NCBI GenBank assembly: GCA_963753285.1 | Contig: CAVWBT010000003.1 | Span: 62,001 to 126,000 of the forward strand | Direction of reading: 5' to 3' | Length of the DNA stretch: 64,000 nt | Origin: JAHEDH01 sp963753285 | GTDB taxonomy: Bacteria; Actinomycetota; Acidimicrobiia; Spongiisociales; ZC4RG35 | Part shown: one piece after another, positions 19,958-28,283 of the stretch | Layout: the number at the start of each line of letters is the position of its first letter | Numbering within the stretch: position 1 is the first letter of the stretch | Position numbers and translations under genes: made by a program | Notes under the pieces: model-generated | Told to the model about the DNA's origin: nothing | What the model saw: only the letters and a program-made list of their open reading frames with translations | Database searches by the model: none

Positions 19958-19958
19958 C

Positions 19959-20552
19959 ATGAACGAGGATCAGACGAACGATCTCCCAGAGGTCGAGATC
20001 GTCGAAGGCGAGGTCGATCAGAACGGGGAGGGCGAAACGCCCTCCCCGACCCCGGCCGATCTCGGCGTCGACCTGCCCGACGATCGCGAAGAGGCGATCG
20101 GCGTGCTGACGGCGCACCTCGCCGATGCCCGCAGCCAGGCCGAGAACCATCTCGACGACCTACGCCGAGTGGCCGCCGAGTTCGACAACTTCCGCAAGCG
20201 GTCGATGCGCGATCGCGATGCCATGGTCGCGAGCGCCTCCGAGCGAGTCGTCCGATCGATGCTTCCGGTACTCGACAGCTTCGATGCTGCCCTCGCCATC
20301 GAGCCGTCGACCGAGACCGAGAAGAAGATGCTGGGTGGCATGCGGAGCACGTACGACCAGCTGATGGACGTCCTGAGCAAGGAGGGCCTGCAGCCGATCG
20401 AGGCGGCAGGCACCGCGTTCGACCCCGAGCTGCACGAGGCCGTGATGTCGTCCGGAGACGGCAACCTGGTCGTCTCCCAGGAGCTGCGTCGCGGCTACCT
20501 GTTGGGCGGGCGCGTGTTGCGGGCCGCCCTGGTGGCGTTGGAGAGCGAGTGA
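19959..20552 (+). CDS. grpE: nucleotide exchange factor GrpE
   Basis: A 197-residue GrpE. A disordered acidic start (about 45 residues) leads to a long coiled coil (EEAIGVLTAHLADARSQAEN), the central DDLRRVAAEFDNFRKRSMRD and the C-terminal beta domain with GTAFDPELHEAVMSS and GYLLGGRVLRAALVAL. It drives ADP release from DnaK. The ATG follows the heptad repeat directly, with no clear ribosome site. The stop is next to the dnaJ start. Confidence 0.96.
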   Translation: MNEDQTNDLPEVEIVEGEVDQNGEGETPSPTPADLGVDLPDDREEAIGVLTAHLADARSQAENHLDDLRRVAAEFDNFRKRSMRDRDAMVASASERVVRSMLPVLDSFDAALAIEPSTETEKKMLGGMRSTYDQLMDVLSKEGLQPIEAAGTAFDPELHEAVMSSGDGNLVVSQELRRGYLLGGRVLRAALVALESE

Positions 20553-20553
20553 C

Positions 20554-21684
20554 ATGAACCCCGACTGGGCGGAGAAGGACTTCTACGAGATCCTCGGCGT
20601 CGACAAAACGAGCTCCGCCGAGGAGATCAAACGCGCCTATCGCAAGCTCGCCCAGAAGCTCCATCCCGACGCCAACCCGGACGATCCCTCGGCCGAGGAG
20701 CGGTTCAAGGACGTGTCGGAGGCGTACTCGATCCTGTCCAACGCCGAGAAGCGCAAGGACTACGACGAATTCCGCCGTGTCGTCGCGTCTGGCGGATACC
20801 CGGGCGGAGGCTTCGGAGGGTTCGGAACCGCCGGCGGCCCCTTCGGCGGACAGAACATCCGAGTCGAAGACCTGGGCGATCTGCTCGGTGGCTTCGGTGA
20901 CCTCTTCGGTGGCGGCGCAGCCCGAACCCGTGGCACCGGGCCGCGCCGCGGCACCGATCTCCAGGCCGACCTGCATCTGTCGTTCGAGGACGCGGTGCAC
21001 GGGGTGACCACCACGGTCACGGTCCGCGGCGAGGCGGCCTGTTCGCGATGCCACGGATCCGGCGCAGAGCCCGGCAGCTCGGTCAAGACGTGTCCCACCT
21101 GCGGCGGGGCCGGCCAGGTCGCCCAGAACCAGGGACTGTTCAGCTTCGCCAGCCCATGCCCCGAGTGCCGGGGATCGGGCAAGCGGATCGAACAACCCTG
21201 CTCGAACTGCCGCGGGCGCGGCACCGAGGTTCGGAGCCGCAACATCAAGGTGAAGATCCCTGCCGGGGTGAAGGATGGCGGCACCATCAGGCTGCGCGGC
21301 AACGGATCACCCGGATCGAACGGCGGACCGGCCGGTGACCTGCTGGTCAAGGTCCATGTCGCCAAGCACGGCGTGTTCTCACGGAAGGACAACGACCTCC
21401 TGGTCACGATCCCGGTGACCTTCGCCGAGGCCTCGCTCGGGACGAAGCTCGACGTGCCCACGATGAACGGGTCGGTCAAGCTGAAGATCCCGGCCGGGAC
21501 GCCCAGCGGCAAGACGTTCCGAGTCCGAGGTAAAGGCGTGGTGCCGTCCCGCGGGAAGGCCGGCGACCTGCTGGCGAAGGTCGAAGTCGTGATCCCCAAG
21601 CGGATGTCGAAGGACGAGAAGCGGCTGGTCGAACAGCTCGCCACGTACGATGACGACTCGATCAGGTCACATCTGGAGGTGTGA
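20554..21684 (+). CDS. dnaJ: chaperone DnaJ (Hsp40)
   Basis: A 376-residue type I DnaJ. The J domain has YRKLAQKLHPDANPDD, with the essential HPD triad. A Gly/Phe-rich linker follows, then four zinc motifs CSRCHGSG, CPTCGGAG, CPECRGSG and CSNCRGRG, and two substrate-binding beta domains. It delivers substrates to DnaK and stimulates its ATPase. It starts one base after the grpE stop and is followed at once by hspR. Confidence 0.97.
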   Translation: MNPDWAEKDFYEILGVDKTSSAEEIKRAYRKLAQKLHPDANPDDPSAEERFKDVSEAYSILSNAEKRKDYDEFRRVVASGGYPGGGFGGFGTAGGPFGGQNIRVEDLGDLLGGFGDLFGGGAARTRGTGPRRGTDLQADLHLSFEDAVHGVTTTVTVRGEAACSRCHGSGAEPGSSVKTCPTCGGAGQVAQNQGLFSFASPCPECRGSGKRIEQPCSNCRGRGTEVRSRNIKVKIPAGVKDGGTIRLRGNGSPGSNGGPAGDLLVKVHVAKHGVFSRKDNDLLVTIPVTFAEASLGTKLDVPTMNGSVKLKIPAGTPSGKTFRVRGKGVVPSRGKAGDLLAKVEVVIPKRMSKDEKRLVEQLATYDDDSIRSHLEV

Positions 21685-21686
21685 GC

Positions 21687-22082
21687 ATGAGCAAGGAGAC
21701 ACGCAGAGCGGTCTTTGTGATCTCGGTCGCCGCCGAGCTCGCCGGCATGCATCCCCAGACGCTGCGCATCTACGAGCGCAAGGGCCTGATCGAGCCGTTC
21801 CGGACCTCCGGCGGAACCCGCCGCTACTCGCAAGAGGACATCGATCGGCTCAACCAGATCCAGGAGCTCACCGACCAGGGACTCAACCTCGAGGGCGTCA
21901 AGCAGGTCATCGAATATCAGGACAAGATCGCCAGGCTCGAGAAGCGAGTCGCCTCGCTGGAGGCGAAGCTCGACCAGATGCAGCTCGAAGCCGAGCGGCG
22001 GGTGAACGAAGTGCGGCGCTCTTACCGCCACGAGATCGTGCTCCGCTCGGCGATGCTCCCCGACGTCCACCGCGACGAGTAG
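21687..22082 (+). CDS. hspR: heat shock repressor HspR (MerR family)
   Basis: A 131-residue MerR-type protein. The winged helix-turn-helix spans residues about 8-75 (ISVAAELAGMHPQTLRIYER, then GTRRYSQEDIDRLNQIQEL), followed by a coiled coil (KIARLEKRVASLEAKLDQMQ). HspR with DnaK as corepressor shuts off the dnaK operon in actinobacteria. I chose the ATG at 21687 because GGAGGT lies 6 bases before it; the GTG at 21681 overlaps the dnaJ stop. Confidence 0.93.
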   Translation: MSKETRRAVFVISVAAELAGMHPQTLRIYERKGLIEPFRTSGGTRRYSQEDIDRLNQIQELTDQGLNLEGVKQVIEYQDKIARLEKRVASLEAKLDQMQLEAERRVNEVRRSYRHEIVLRSAMLPDVHRDE

Positions 22083-22091
22083 ACAACCATC

Positions 22092-22484
22092 TCAGGACGG
22101 GACGCAGGTCTCGGTGAGCGAGAACACCTGGGTGGTCGCCTGCGAGGACGCCGTGAACACTCCCCCAACCATCTGTGAGACGACCGGAGTGATGAGGTCG
22201 ACCTGATGCGTGACGGTCACCATGACCGTGGTCGGAGCGGGGCAGGTCACCGTCGTCGAGCCGGGTGCTAGATCGGGCACCGACATCGCCTCGATCGTCC
22301 GGGCCACGATCTCCGTCGGGTCGCCGGGTTCGATCGACGCATAGACGATCCCCTCCTGGGCGGCCTCCTGCACGCCGAGCTGGAAGTACATCATGCGGCC
22401 GAGGTCGACGATGCCCATGGTGATGAGCAGCAGGAACGGAAGCAGCAGGGCCACCTCGAGGGCCGACACTCCTCGCTCGTTCAT
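22092..22484 (-). CDS. TadE-like pilus assembly protein
   Basis: A 130-residue protein with the TadE start MNERGVSALEVALLLPFLLL: a short basic lead, a Glu in the fifth position of the processed-type helix (ALEVALLLP) and a membrane segment to about residue 30. The outer part contains two Cys. It belongs to the Tad/Flp minor pilin group. The start overlaps the stop of the next TadE-like gene upstream by four bases (ATGA). Confidence 0.8.
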   Translation of the reverse strand: MNERGVSALEVALLLPFLLLITMGIVDLGRMMYFQLGVQEAAQEGIVYASIEPGDPTEIVARTIEAMSVPDLAPGSTTVTCPAPTTVMVTVTHQVDLITPVVSQMVGGVFTASSQATTQVFSLTETCVPS

Positions 22485-22954
22485 GACAGATCCTTGACGA
22501 TGGTCCGTCTGCCCTCGGCCGAGAGGTCGATGTCGTCGAGGAAAATCGACGCAAACGGCACCATCGAACGGAACACCGAGTCGATGCTGACGACGATGCG
22601 GTCGCCCGTCTGGACCGACGCCGGACTCGCAGTCGTGCCGGCGGGACAAGTCATGAACTCCACGGTCCCGGGCCCGTGGTCGTAGGCGATGGTGACGTCG
22701 GACGGGTCGGGCCGACCGAACAAGGACGTTCCGGCCGCAGCGGCCCGGATCGCGTCGCAGTCGACGTATCTCGGGACGCCGTTATCGCCGTCGGCGACCG
22801 CGATCCCGTAGCGGGTGGCGTCCCGGACGGCGGAACTGACGCTGGTCGCCGTGATCGTGAATCGGCCGAACTCGAACAGGGTGAAGACCACCAGGAGCAG
22901 GATCGGGATGACGATCCCGAACTCTGCGAGCACCGCTCCTCGCTCTCTGCTCAT
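22481..22954 (-). CDS. TadE-like pilus assembly protein
   Basis: A 157-residue minor-pilin-like protein. MSRERGAVLAEFGIVIPILL is the prepilin-type helix, with Glu after the small residues, followed by LLVVFTLFEFGRF. Outside are three Cys (VDCDAIRA, TCPAG) and beta structure. It overlaps both neighbours by four bases, so the three Tad-type genes form a tight operon. No TadA ATPase or TadC is in the window. Confidence 0.8.
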   Translation of the reverse strand: MSRERGAVLAEFGIVIPILLLVVFTLFEFGRFTITATSVSSAVRDATRYGIAVADGDNGVPRYVDCDAIRAAAAGTSLFGRPDPSDVTIAYDHGPGTVEFMTCPAGTTASPASVQTGDRIVVSIDSVFRSMVPFASIFLDDIDLSAEGRRTIVKDLS

Positions 22955-24144
22955 TCGCGGAGGCCGATCCGTGGGACGTCCTCGCCGAGGTCGCTGTCGT
23001 AAACGAGCGACAACGACGAGCCCGAGAGGTCGGTGGACAAGGAGATGATCGATCCGTTGAGCGACGAGTTGCTCGCCGAGGACATCCTCACCCTCCCACC
23101 AGGGGCATAGATGATCCCGGTCCAGTCCATCCCGCTTCCCGACAGGCCGACTGCATCAGAGGTGCAGTTGGCGTTCCGGCCCAGCGGGATCTGCTTTTGA
23201 TGCCCCGAGAACATGAGCAATCCGGAGCCGTCGTACGGGTCGAGGGTGTGACCCGAGCCCGACATCATGATCGTGCCGTCGTTCGTGCCCGGAGCCGGAT
23301 CGGTCACGAAGGTGACGGTCCCCGACAGTGACGATGCCGACAGCGAGACGCTTCCAGTCGTGTAGTACAGGCCGGTGGCGACGGTCGAGGTCGCCGCGTC
23401 CCACAGTCCGGCGTCGGCGAGGGCGGCGATGTCGATGTCTGCGCTGCCGAAGTCGTGGTAGTCCGACCCGGCTTCGATCGCCCTGGGCCCGCCGGGTGCG
23501 AACGACGACGCGCTGTAGATCACCGGGTAGTCGAGCGGCACCGCGACCGCCTCGGGGTTGCCGGTTGCCGGGACCCAGTTGACCTGGGGCGGTCCGGGGG
23601 CGGTGCCCACCGCCGAGCCGTTGCCGTAGATCGTGTTGGACGAGCCCGAGATCTGGATGTCGCTGTTGGAGTGCACGTTGCCGGTGACCTCCGACGAGGA
23701 ACCGGTGAGCGCAAGCGAGTTGTTGCAGTGGGTGCCACCGGTGAAGAGGGCATACTGGTCGGCGGGTGTGAGATCGCATCGAGCGACAGCTTGAGTCTGG
23801 ACGGACAGGGTGTCTCGCCCGATCGCTTGGCCGAACGGCGCCTCGATCGTCTCGTCGACGGTGACGACCCAGTCGTCGCCCACATGAGACACCGACACCC
23901 CGGTCGGATAGCCGTTGGCGGCGGCGGCGGCGAGACCGACGGCGACGGGGTCGGCGGTGCCGGTGCAGTCTTCCCAGGCGGCGGAGAGGGCGGCGGCGTC
24001 GGCTGCGCGTTGGGTGTCGGAGCGCGTGCGGTAGGCGTTGGATCCATCGAGGGCGATCGCTGCGATGCCCATGAGTCCGATCAGGAGTGCGGCGACGAGA
24101 ATCGCTGCAGCACCGCGTTGGGCACCTTTGGTTGCATCATCCAT
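22951..24144 (-). CDS. TadG-like protein with beta-solenoid-like C-terminal region
   Basis: About 397 residues. The N-terminal part has one membrane helix (GAAAILVAALLIGLMGIAAI) followed by ALDGSNAYRTRSDTQRAADA, the TadG-N/pilus-assembly signature. From about residue 135 the protein is Ser/Gly/Thr-rich with repeating short strands (SSSEVTGNVHSNSDIQISGS), like bactofilin or beta-helix folds. No von Willebrand domain is evident, unlike full TadG. I chose the ATG at 24144, but no ribosome site decides it; in-frame ATGs at 24207 and 24231 exist. Confidence 0.75.
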   Translation of the reverse strand: MDDATKGAQRGAAAILVAALLIGLMGIAAIALDGSNAYRTRSDTQRAADAAALSAAWEDCTGTADPVAVGLAAAAANGYPTGVSVSHVGDDWVVTVDETIEAPFGQAIGRDTLSVQTQAVARCDLTPADQYALFTGGTHCNNSLALTGSSSEVTGNVHSNSDIQISGSSNTIYGNGSAVGTAPGPPQVNWVPATGNPEAVAVPLDYPVIYSASSFAPGGPRAIEAGSDYHDFGSADIDIAALADAGLWDAATSTVATGLYYTTGSVSLSASSLSGTVTFVTDPAPGTNDGTIMMSGSGHTLDPYDGSGLLMFSGHQKQIPLGRNANCTSDAVGLSGSGMDWTGIIYAPGGRVRMSSASNSSLNGSIISLSTDLSGSSLSLVYDSDLGEDVPRIGLRE

Positions 24145-24293
24145 GACAGAAACCGGTTGCGTCCGATGCCTCGTCGGCAGGTTGCCTGCCGAATCAAGGA
24201 ATTGCATCGAACCGTGACCTGAGATCGACACCAGATGTCGACAGGAACCCTGGGTTCGCCGTGGCCGACGGCGCCAGGGCTACGATCTGGCTC

Positions 24294-24578
24294 ATGTCAT
24301 CGAGCTATCAGGGCAAAGTCAGGATCCTCGACACGAGCGGCATCATGTACGACGTCGGCCTTGCCAACCTCGAGATCACCGACCCCGAGACGCGATCCTG
24401 GGGCGGCACGATCCGGCTGTTCGACAAGTCGGCGCTGGCGACCAAGAGCGTCACGTCGTACCTCGAGTTCGAAGAGGGTCGCCGTCTCAAGGCGCAGGTC
24501 GGTCCCCGAAGCGGGGACGCCGGCACGGACCTCATGTTCGTCAAAGTCACCGGCATCGACGACGTCGACTCGTTCTGA
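24294..24578 (+). CDS. conserved hypothetical beta-rich protein, 94 residues
   Basis: A small soluble protein, MSSSYQGKVRILDTSGIMYD at the start, with alternating strands throughout (GGTIRLFDKS, SYLEFEEGRR, DLMFVKVTGIDD), suggesting a small beta barrel. It has no signal or motif I recognise. The ATG at 24294 was chosen because coding character begins there. It is divergent from the Tad operon and converges with the small gene at 24582. Confidence 0.65.
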   Translation: MSSSYQGKVRILDTSGIMYDVGLANLEITDPETRSWGGTIRLFDKSALATKSVTSYLEFEEGRRLKAQVGPRSGDAGTDLMFVKVTGIDDVDSF

Positions 24579-24581
24579 GGT

Positions 24582-24756
24582 CTATCGCGCCCTGTGGGGG
24601 GTCAGCAACCGGCTGACCCGCTCCTCGGCGATCGACACCGCCGCGATGGCTTCCTCGAAGGCAGCCCGGTCCTCAGCGATTCCCGCTCAACTGATGCTTG
24701 CGGCACAGCGTGTCACGGATCTCCGCCAGCGTGCTCGCGATCTCGAACTCGTGCAT
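24582..24756 (-). CDS. small helical hypothetical protein, one frameshift
   Basis: MHEFEIASTLAEIRDTLCRK starts at ATG 24756 with AGGAG about 6 bases upstream. That frame stops after 27 codons, but skipping one G of a GGG run near 24682 continues IAEDRAAFEEAIAAVSIAEE and ends LLTPHRAR, 57 residues in all. Both halves are charged and helical. Either a 27-residue peptide or a frameshifted 57-residue protein is possible; I favour the latter. It lies downstream of the 195-residue gene. Confidence 0.45.
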
Positions 24757-24850
24757 CCGATGCTCCTGGTCGGTTCGCGAAAACCTATCGGAGCGGTGTT
24801 TCGGGGAGATGACGACCGTGCAACCGGTCGGCGTCGAGCCGAGATCCAGC

Positions 24851-25438
24851 TCAGCGGGAGCGGCGGCGTTCGACGATCCGGCTTCGGATCCACTGCTGGC
24901 TGACACCGAGCGCCTCGCCGGCCTGGACCAGCACGCCGAGATGCCTGGCACGGATCCGCCCGCCCGTCACCGACACGTCGATCGCCCGTTGCATCATCAT
25001 CTGCCGGGCAGCCGGTTCGAGCACATCGACCACGTCACGCAGCGGATCGGAACGCTCGGAAATCGCGTCGACGTCGATGAGATCTGCGGCGGAGCCCGGC
25101 TGGATGACGTACGCCATCATGGCGTCCAAGGCGCCCGCCCGGACGTCCTGATCACCGGGAGTCGCACGGATCAGCGATCCGAACAGCGACCTGGCAGCCA
25201 GATCGATGCGCTTGACCATCTCGTGATTTGTGAGCACGTCACGAACGGCGGAATCGAACGTGGTGTCGCATCCCTTGCATCGCAAGAGGCTCTCGTTCTC
25301 GAATCGTTCCGGATCGACCTTCGAGAGGATCGATCCGATCCGTCCGGCCGAGATCGTCTCGTACTTGCGATCGCCGCCTTCGATCGGGCACCAGAACAGA
25401 TCCGTTGGATTGCCCAGCCCCAATTGTGATGCAGCCAT
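24851..25438 (-). CDS. hypothetical protein with an N-terminal CxxC zinc-finger-like region
   Basis: A 195-residue protein. The N-terminal half has LFWCPIEGG and LLRCKGCDTTF, three Cys that could bind zinc. The C-terminal 120 residues are all helical and contain two Met-rich stretches (GALDAMMAYVIQ, ARQMMMQRAIDV), loosely like TerB-type helical bundles, and end very basic (RIVERRRSR). I cannot assign a function. The ATG at 25438 was taken as the only good start. Confidence 0.65.
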   Translation of the reverse strand: MAASQLGLGNPTDLFWCPIEGGDRKYETISAGRIGSILSKVDPERFENESLLRCKGCDTTFDSAVRDVLTNHEMVKRIDLAARSLFGSLIRATPGDQDVRAGALDAMMAYVIQPGSAADLIDVDAISERSDPLRDVVDVLEPAARQMMMQRAIDVSVTGGRIRARHLGVLVQAGEALGVSQQWIRSRIVERRRSR

Positions 25439-25535
25439 CCGGCCGTCCTCCTTGCCCTGTTGCCCACCAACACCGTATCCCGGCAGGTCGACGACGCAAG
25501 GCGGTTTCCCGACTATTTCGCCGTCGTCGGAGTGA

Positions 25536-26744
25536 CTAGGTCACCTCGCCGCGTCGCACGCCGTACGCAGCGAGATCCTCGTTGGCGAGCACGTCGGACA
25601 GCTCTGCCAGTGCGGTTGCGATGTCGCCGTGACTCAGATAGAGCGGCGCGACCCCGAACCTTGCGATGTCGGGGGAACGGAAGTCACCGATGACGCCCCG
25701 ATCGATGAGTGCCTGGACGATGGAGTACGCCTGGGGATGCCGGAACGACGCCTGACTTCCCCGCTCGGCCGGGCCGGAGGGCGTGATGACGTCGAGGCCC
25801 AGTTCGGCGAAGCCGTCGAGGAGGTGAGAGACCAGCTCGGTCCCACGTTCCCACACCTCGTGGCGATCGAGTCCGTCGAACACGTCGAGCGCGGCGTCGA
25901 GCACGCTGAGGGAGATGACATGGCTGGTCCCGACCCGCATGCGATCGATCCCTTCCGCCGGGCGGAACTCGGGGTCGAAATCGAAGGGTCGCTCGTGACC
26001 GAACCAACCCGTGATCGGGTTCGAGATCGCCGATCGACGCTCCGCCGAGACGTAGATGAACGCAGGCGCCCCGGGACCGCCGTTCAGGAACTTGTAGCCA
26101 CACCCGACGGCGTAGTCGACGCCGCAGGCGTCGAGCTGGACGTCGAACGCCCCCGCTGAGTGGGCGAGATCCCACACGGTCACGACGCCGAGCTCGGAGG
26201 CGCGGCGGGTCACGGCCTCCATGTCGTGCCGCCGACCGGATCGGTAGTCGACCTGGGTGACGGCCAGCACGCCAACGCCATCGGCGAGGGCCTCGACGAT
26301 GGCGTCGGGGGCGACGGTGCGCAGCTCCCAGCCTCTGGCGGACGCGATCGTCCCGAGAACGTAGAGATCGCTCGGGAAGTTCGCCGAGTCGGTGAGGATC
26401 ACCCGGGGGCCGTCGGCGTGGGAGATCGCCGAGCTGACCGCCTTGTAGAGGTTGATCGACGTCGAGTCGCAGGCGATGACGGTTCCGGGCTCGGCACCGA
26501 CGAGGGCACCGATCCGGTCGCCGACCCGTCGAGCCAGCGACACCCAATCGGCATCGTTCCAGGATCGGATCAGCCCGATGGCCCACTCGTCCTCGACCAC
26601 CCGCCGGGCCCGCTCGCTCGCCTGAAACGGCATGGCTCCGAGGCTGTTGCCGTCCAGATACACCACGCCTTCGGGGAGGACGAAGTCGGAGGACATCCGC
26701 GGTCGATCCCCATCGAGTTCGAGAGCCGTCGCCAGATCGAGCAT
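25536..26744 (-). CDS. kynU: kynureninase
   Basis: A 402-residue PLP enzyme of the kynureninase family. It has VVYLDGNSLGAMPFQA at the start, CDSTSINLYKAVSSAI for phosphate binding, VDYRSGRRHDMEAV, VWDLAHSAGAFDVQLD with the PLP Asp, and VGCGYKFLNGGPGAPAFIYV with the Schiff-base Lys near residue 220. It cleaves kynurenine or 3-hydroxykynurenine to (hydroxy)anthranilate and alanine. No other tryptophan-degradation gene is in the window. The alcohol dehydrogenase gene upstream ends 12 bases before its start. Confidence 0.93.
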   Translation of the reverse strand: MLDLATALELDGDRPRMSSDFVLPEGVVYLDGNSLGAMPFQASERARRVVEDEWAIGLIRSWNDADWVSLARRVGDRIGALVGAEPGTVIACDSTSINLYKAVSSAISHADGPRVILTDSANFPSDLYVLGTIASARGWELRTVAPDAIVEALADGVGVLAVTQVDYRSGRRHDMEAVTRRASELGVVTVWDLAHSAGAFDVQLDACGVDYAVGCGYKFLNGGPGAPAFIYVSAERRSAISNPITGWFGHERPFDFDPEFRPAEGIDRMRVGTSHVISLSVLDAALDVFDGLDRHEVWERGTELVSHLLDGFAELGLDVITPSGPAERGSQASFRHPQAYSIVQALIDRGVIGDFRSPDIARFGVAPLYLSHGDIATALAELSDVLANEDLAAYGVRRGEVT

Positions 26745-26756
26745 GCAGCGCCGAGC

Positions 26757-27770
26757 CTATCTCGTCGGGTCGAAGGCGCCCTTGACGATCCTCCGTTCGG
26801 CGAACGCCGCATACACCGCTGGGCCGTCGGAGAGGGGGAGGTCCGGACCCGGCAGGATGAGATCGGCGACGTCGGCGGCCACGTCGGCGAGGAAGTCCAG
26901 GTGATTCGCGAGGATCGATCGCACCGGCGCCCTCCCCCAGGCCACCGTCAGGTTGATGTCGTAGGCCTCGATCGGGGTGAAGGCGAAGTCGGAGGCGGTC
27001 TGAACGGAGATGATCGAGACGACGCCGCCAGGGGCGACGCAGTCGATCGCGGTTCGCCGGGCGGACTGCGAGCCGGAGGCCTCGACCACCGCCGGGGTCC
27101 GCTCGGTCGCACCTGCCGCGCCGATCTCGGCCCCCAACGCCATCGCCACGGCGGTCCGCTCGGCGACCGGATCGATCGCCACGATCCGGCGCACGCCCAT
27201 CCGTCGGGCGACGGCGACCACGCTCAATCCCACTGCCCCGAGACCGACGACGGTGAGCGAGTCGACCGCACGGGCCCGCTCGATGGCGGCGAATGCGGTC
27301 GGCAGGTTGTCCGCCAGCAGGAGCGCAGCGCGGTCGTCGATGTCGGGGGCGGGCACGAGGGTGGTGTCGGCGAGCGGCACCCGAACGACCTCGGCCTGGC
27401 AGCCGTCGAGGCCCTGCGATTCATCCGCCGCATTGCGCCACCCGAACAAGGCACCGAGGTCGCATCGGGCGCTGAGGCCACGCCGGCAAGGATCGCACCG
27501 GCCGCAGCTGGTGGTGAAGGGGACGATGACGCGCTGACCGACCGAGACCGCTTCGACCGCCGGTCCGGTGGCCTCGACCACGCCGACCGCCTCATGACCG
27601 GGGATGGTCCCACGAGCCATCGGCTCGCGGCCGAGATACGGGTGCAGATCGGACCCGCACAGGCCCGCCGCGCTCACGCGAACGACGGCGTCGTCGTCTC
27701 CGACGATCTCTGGTTCCGGACGGTCACGGACGGCGATCAGACCAGGACCTTCGAAGACCAGGGCTCGCAT
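26757..27770 (-). CDS. zinc-dependent medium-chain alcohol dehydrogenase
   Basis: A 337-residue dehydrogenase. Catalytic zinc ligands are in AAGLCGSDLHPYLG and IPGHEAVGVVEATG; structural zinc Cys residues are in TSCGRCDPCRRGLSARCDLG. The NAD(P) site is VVGLGAVGLSVVAVARRMG. The family oxidises alcohols or threonine-like substrates; the exact one is unknown. It is upstream of kynU in the same direction with 12 bases between, and a heptad repeat fills the spacer on its 5' side. Confidence 0.9.
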   Translation of the reverse strand: MRALVFEGPGLIAVRDRPEPEIVGDDDAVVRVSAAGLCGSDLHPYLGREPMARGTIPGHEAVGVVEATGPAVEAVSVGQRVIVPFTTSCGRCDPCRRGLSARCDLGALFGWRNAADESQGLDGCQAEVVRVPLADTTLVPAPDIDDRAALLLADNLPTAFAAIERARAVDSLTVVGLGAVGLSVVAVARRMGVRRIVAIDPVAERTAVAMALGAEIGAAGATERTPAVVEASGSQSARRTAIDCVAPGGVVSIISVQTASDFAFTPIEAYDINLTVAWGRAPVRSILANHLDFLADVAADVADLILPGPDLPLSDGPAVYAAFAERRIVKGAFDPTR

Positions 27771-27801
27771 CGCGGCAACGCTAGAGCGGCCAGCACATTG
27801 C

Positions 27802-27829
27802 AGCCAACAGCCAACAGGCAATGGCTATA
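27802..27829. repeat. heptad tandem repeat between two minus-strand genes
   Basis: Units of 7 bp: AGCCAAC, AGCCAAC, AGGCAAT, GGCTATA. The last unit reaches into the stop of the gamma-glutamylcyclotransferase-like gene. The words are related to those at 35772-35806 (reverse strand CAACAGC, CAAGAGC). Confidence 0.65.
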
Positions 27830-28205
27830 TCGGCATCATCCAGTCACCCGATTCGACGCGATGGCGTTCCTCGAGATGGACGGAGTGTTCGGCCACGTAG
27901 ACGAACGCCGTGACCGTGTCGCCATCGGCGTCGACCTCGACGACCACTCTGCGGTAGTCGGCGCCCTCGTACTCGTCGACGCCCCGGAGCACCTCCTCGA
28001 TCCGGTCGGGGTCGATTTCGACGACGTCGCCGACGACCCGTCGGCCCGATTCGGGCCGCACGAACGGGTAGGGGAGCCCCCAACCGAACAGTGCATGGTC
28101 CTCGAGCACGGCATCCCGGACCTCGATCGCGGCGTCGGCGAGGAGGCGCTCGAAGGCACCGCCCATTCGACGCAGGCTGCCGTACACGAAGAGGCGGTGG
28201 CTCAC
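27825..28205 (-). CDS. gamma-glutamylcyclotransferase-like protein
   Basis: A 126-residue protein of the GGCT/AIG2 fold. The substrate loop LFVYGSLRRMGGAFERLLAD near the start is the family hallmark, and GDVVEIDPDRIEEVLRGVDE supplies the likely catalytic Glu before YEGADYRR. It would release 5-oxoproline from gamma-glutamyl compounds, if active. I chose the GTG at 28205; a TTG three codons upstream is possible. It is divergent from typA with about 80 bp between. Confidence 0.8.
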   Translation of the reverse strand: MSHRLFVYGSLRRMGGAFERLLADAAIEVRDAVLEDHALFGWGLPYPFVRPESGRRVVGDVVEIDPDRIEEVLRGVDEYEGADYRRVVVEVDADGDTVTAFVYVAEHSVHLEERHRVESGDWMMPI

Positions 28206-28283
28206 AACGGTCAAGTCGGGACAATCCGCCCAGAGTTACGCGCGGATTCACAGCGTCCAGGGTCGAGTACGCTGACTATTGCC

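Noticed and set aside
26160..28283. Very long open frame continuous with typA upstream of its ATG
   Set aside because: It is the antisense of kynU, the alcohol dehydrogenase and the cyclotransferase-like gene; high GC keeps it free of stops. TypA homology starts at 28284.
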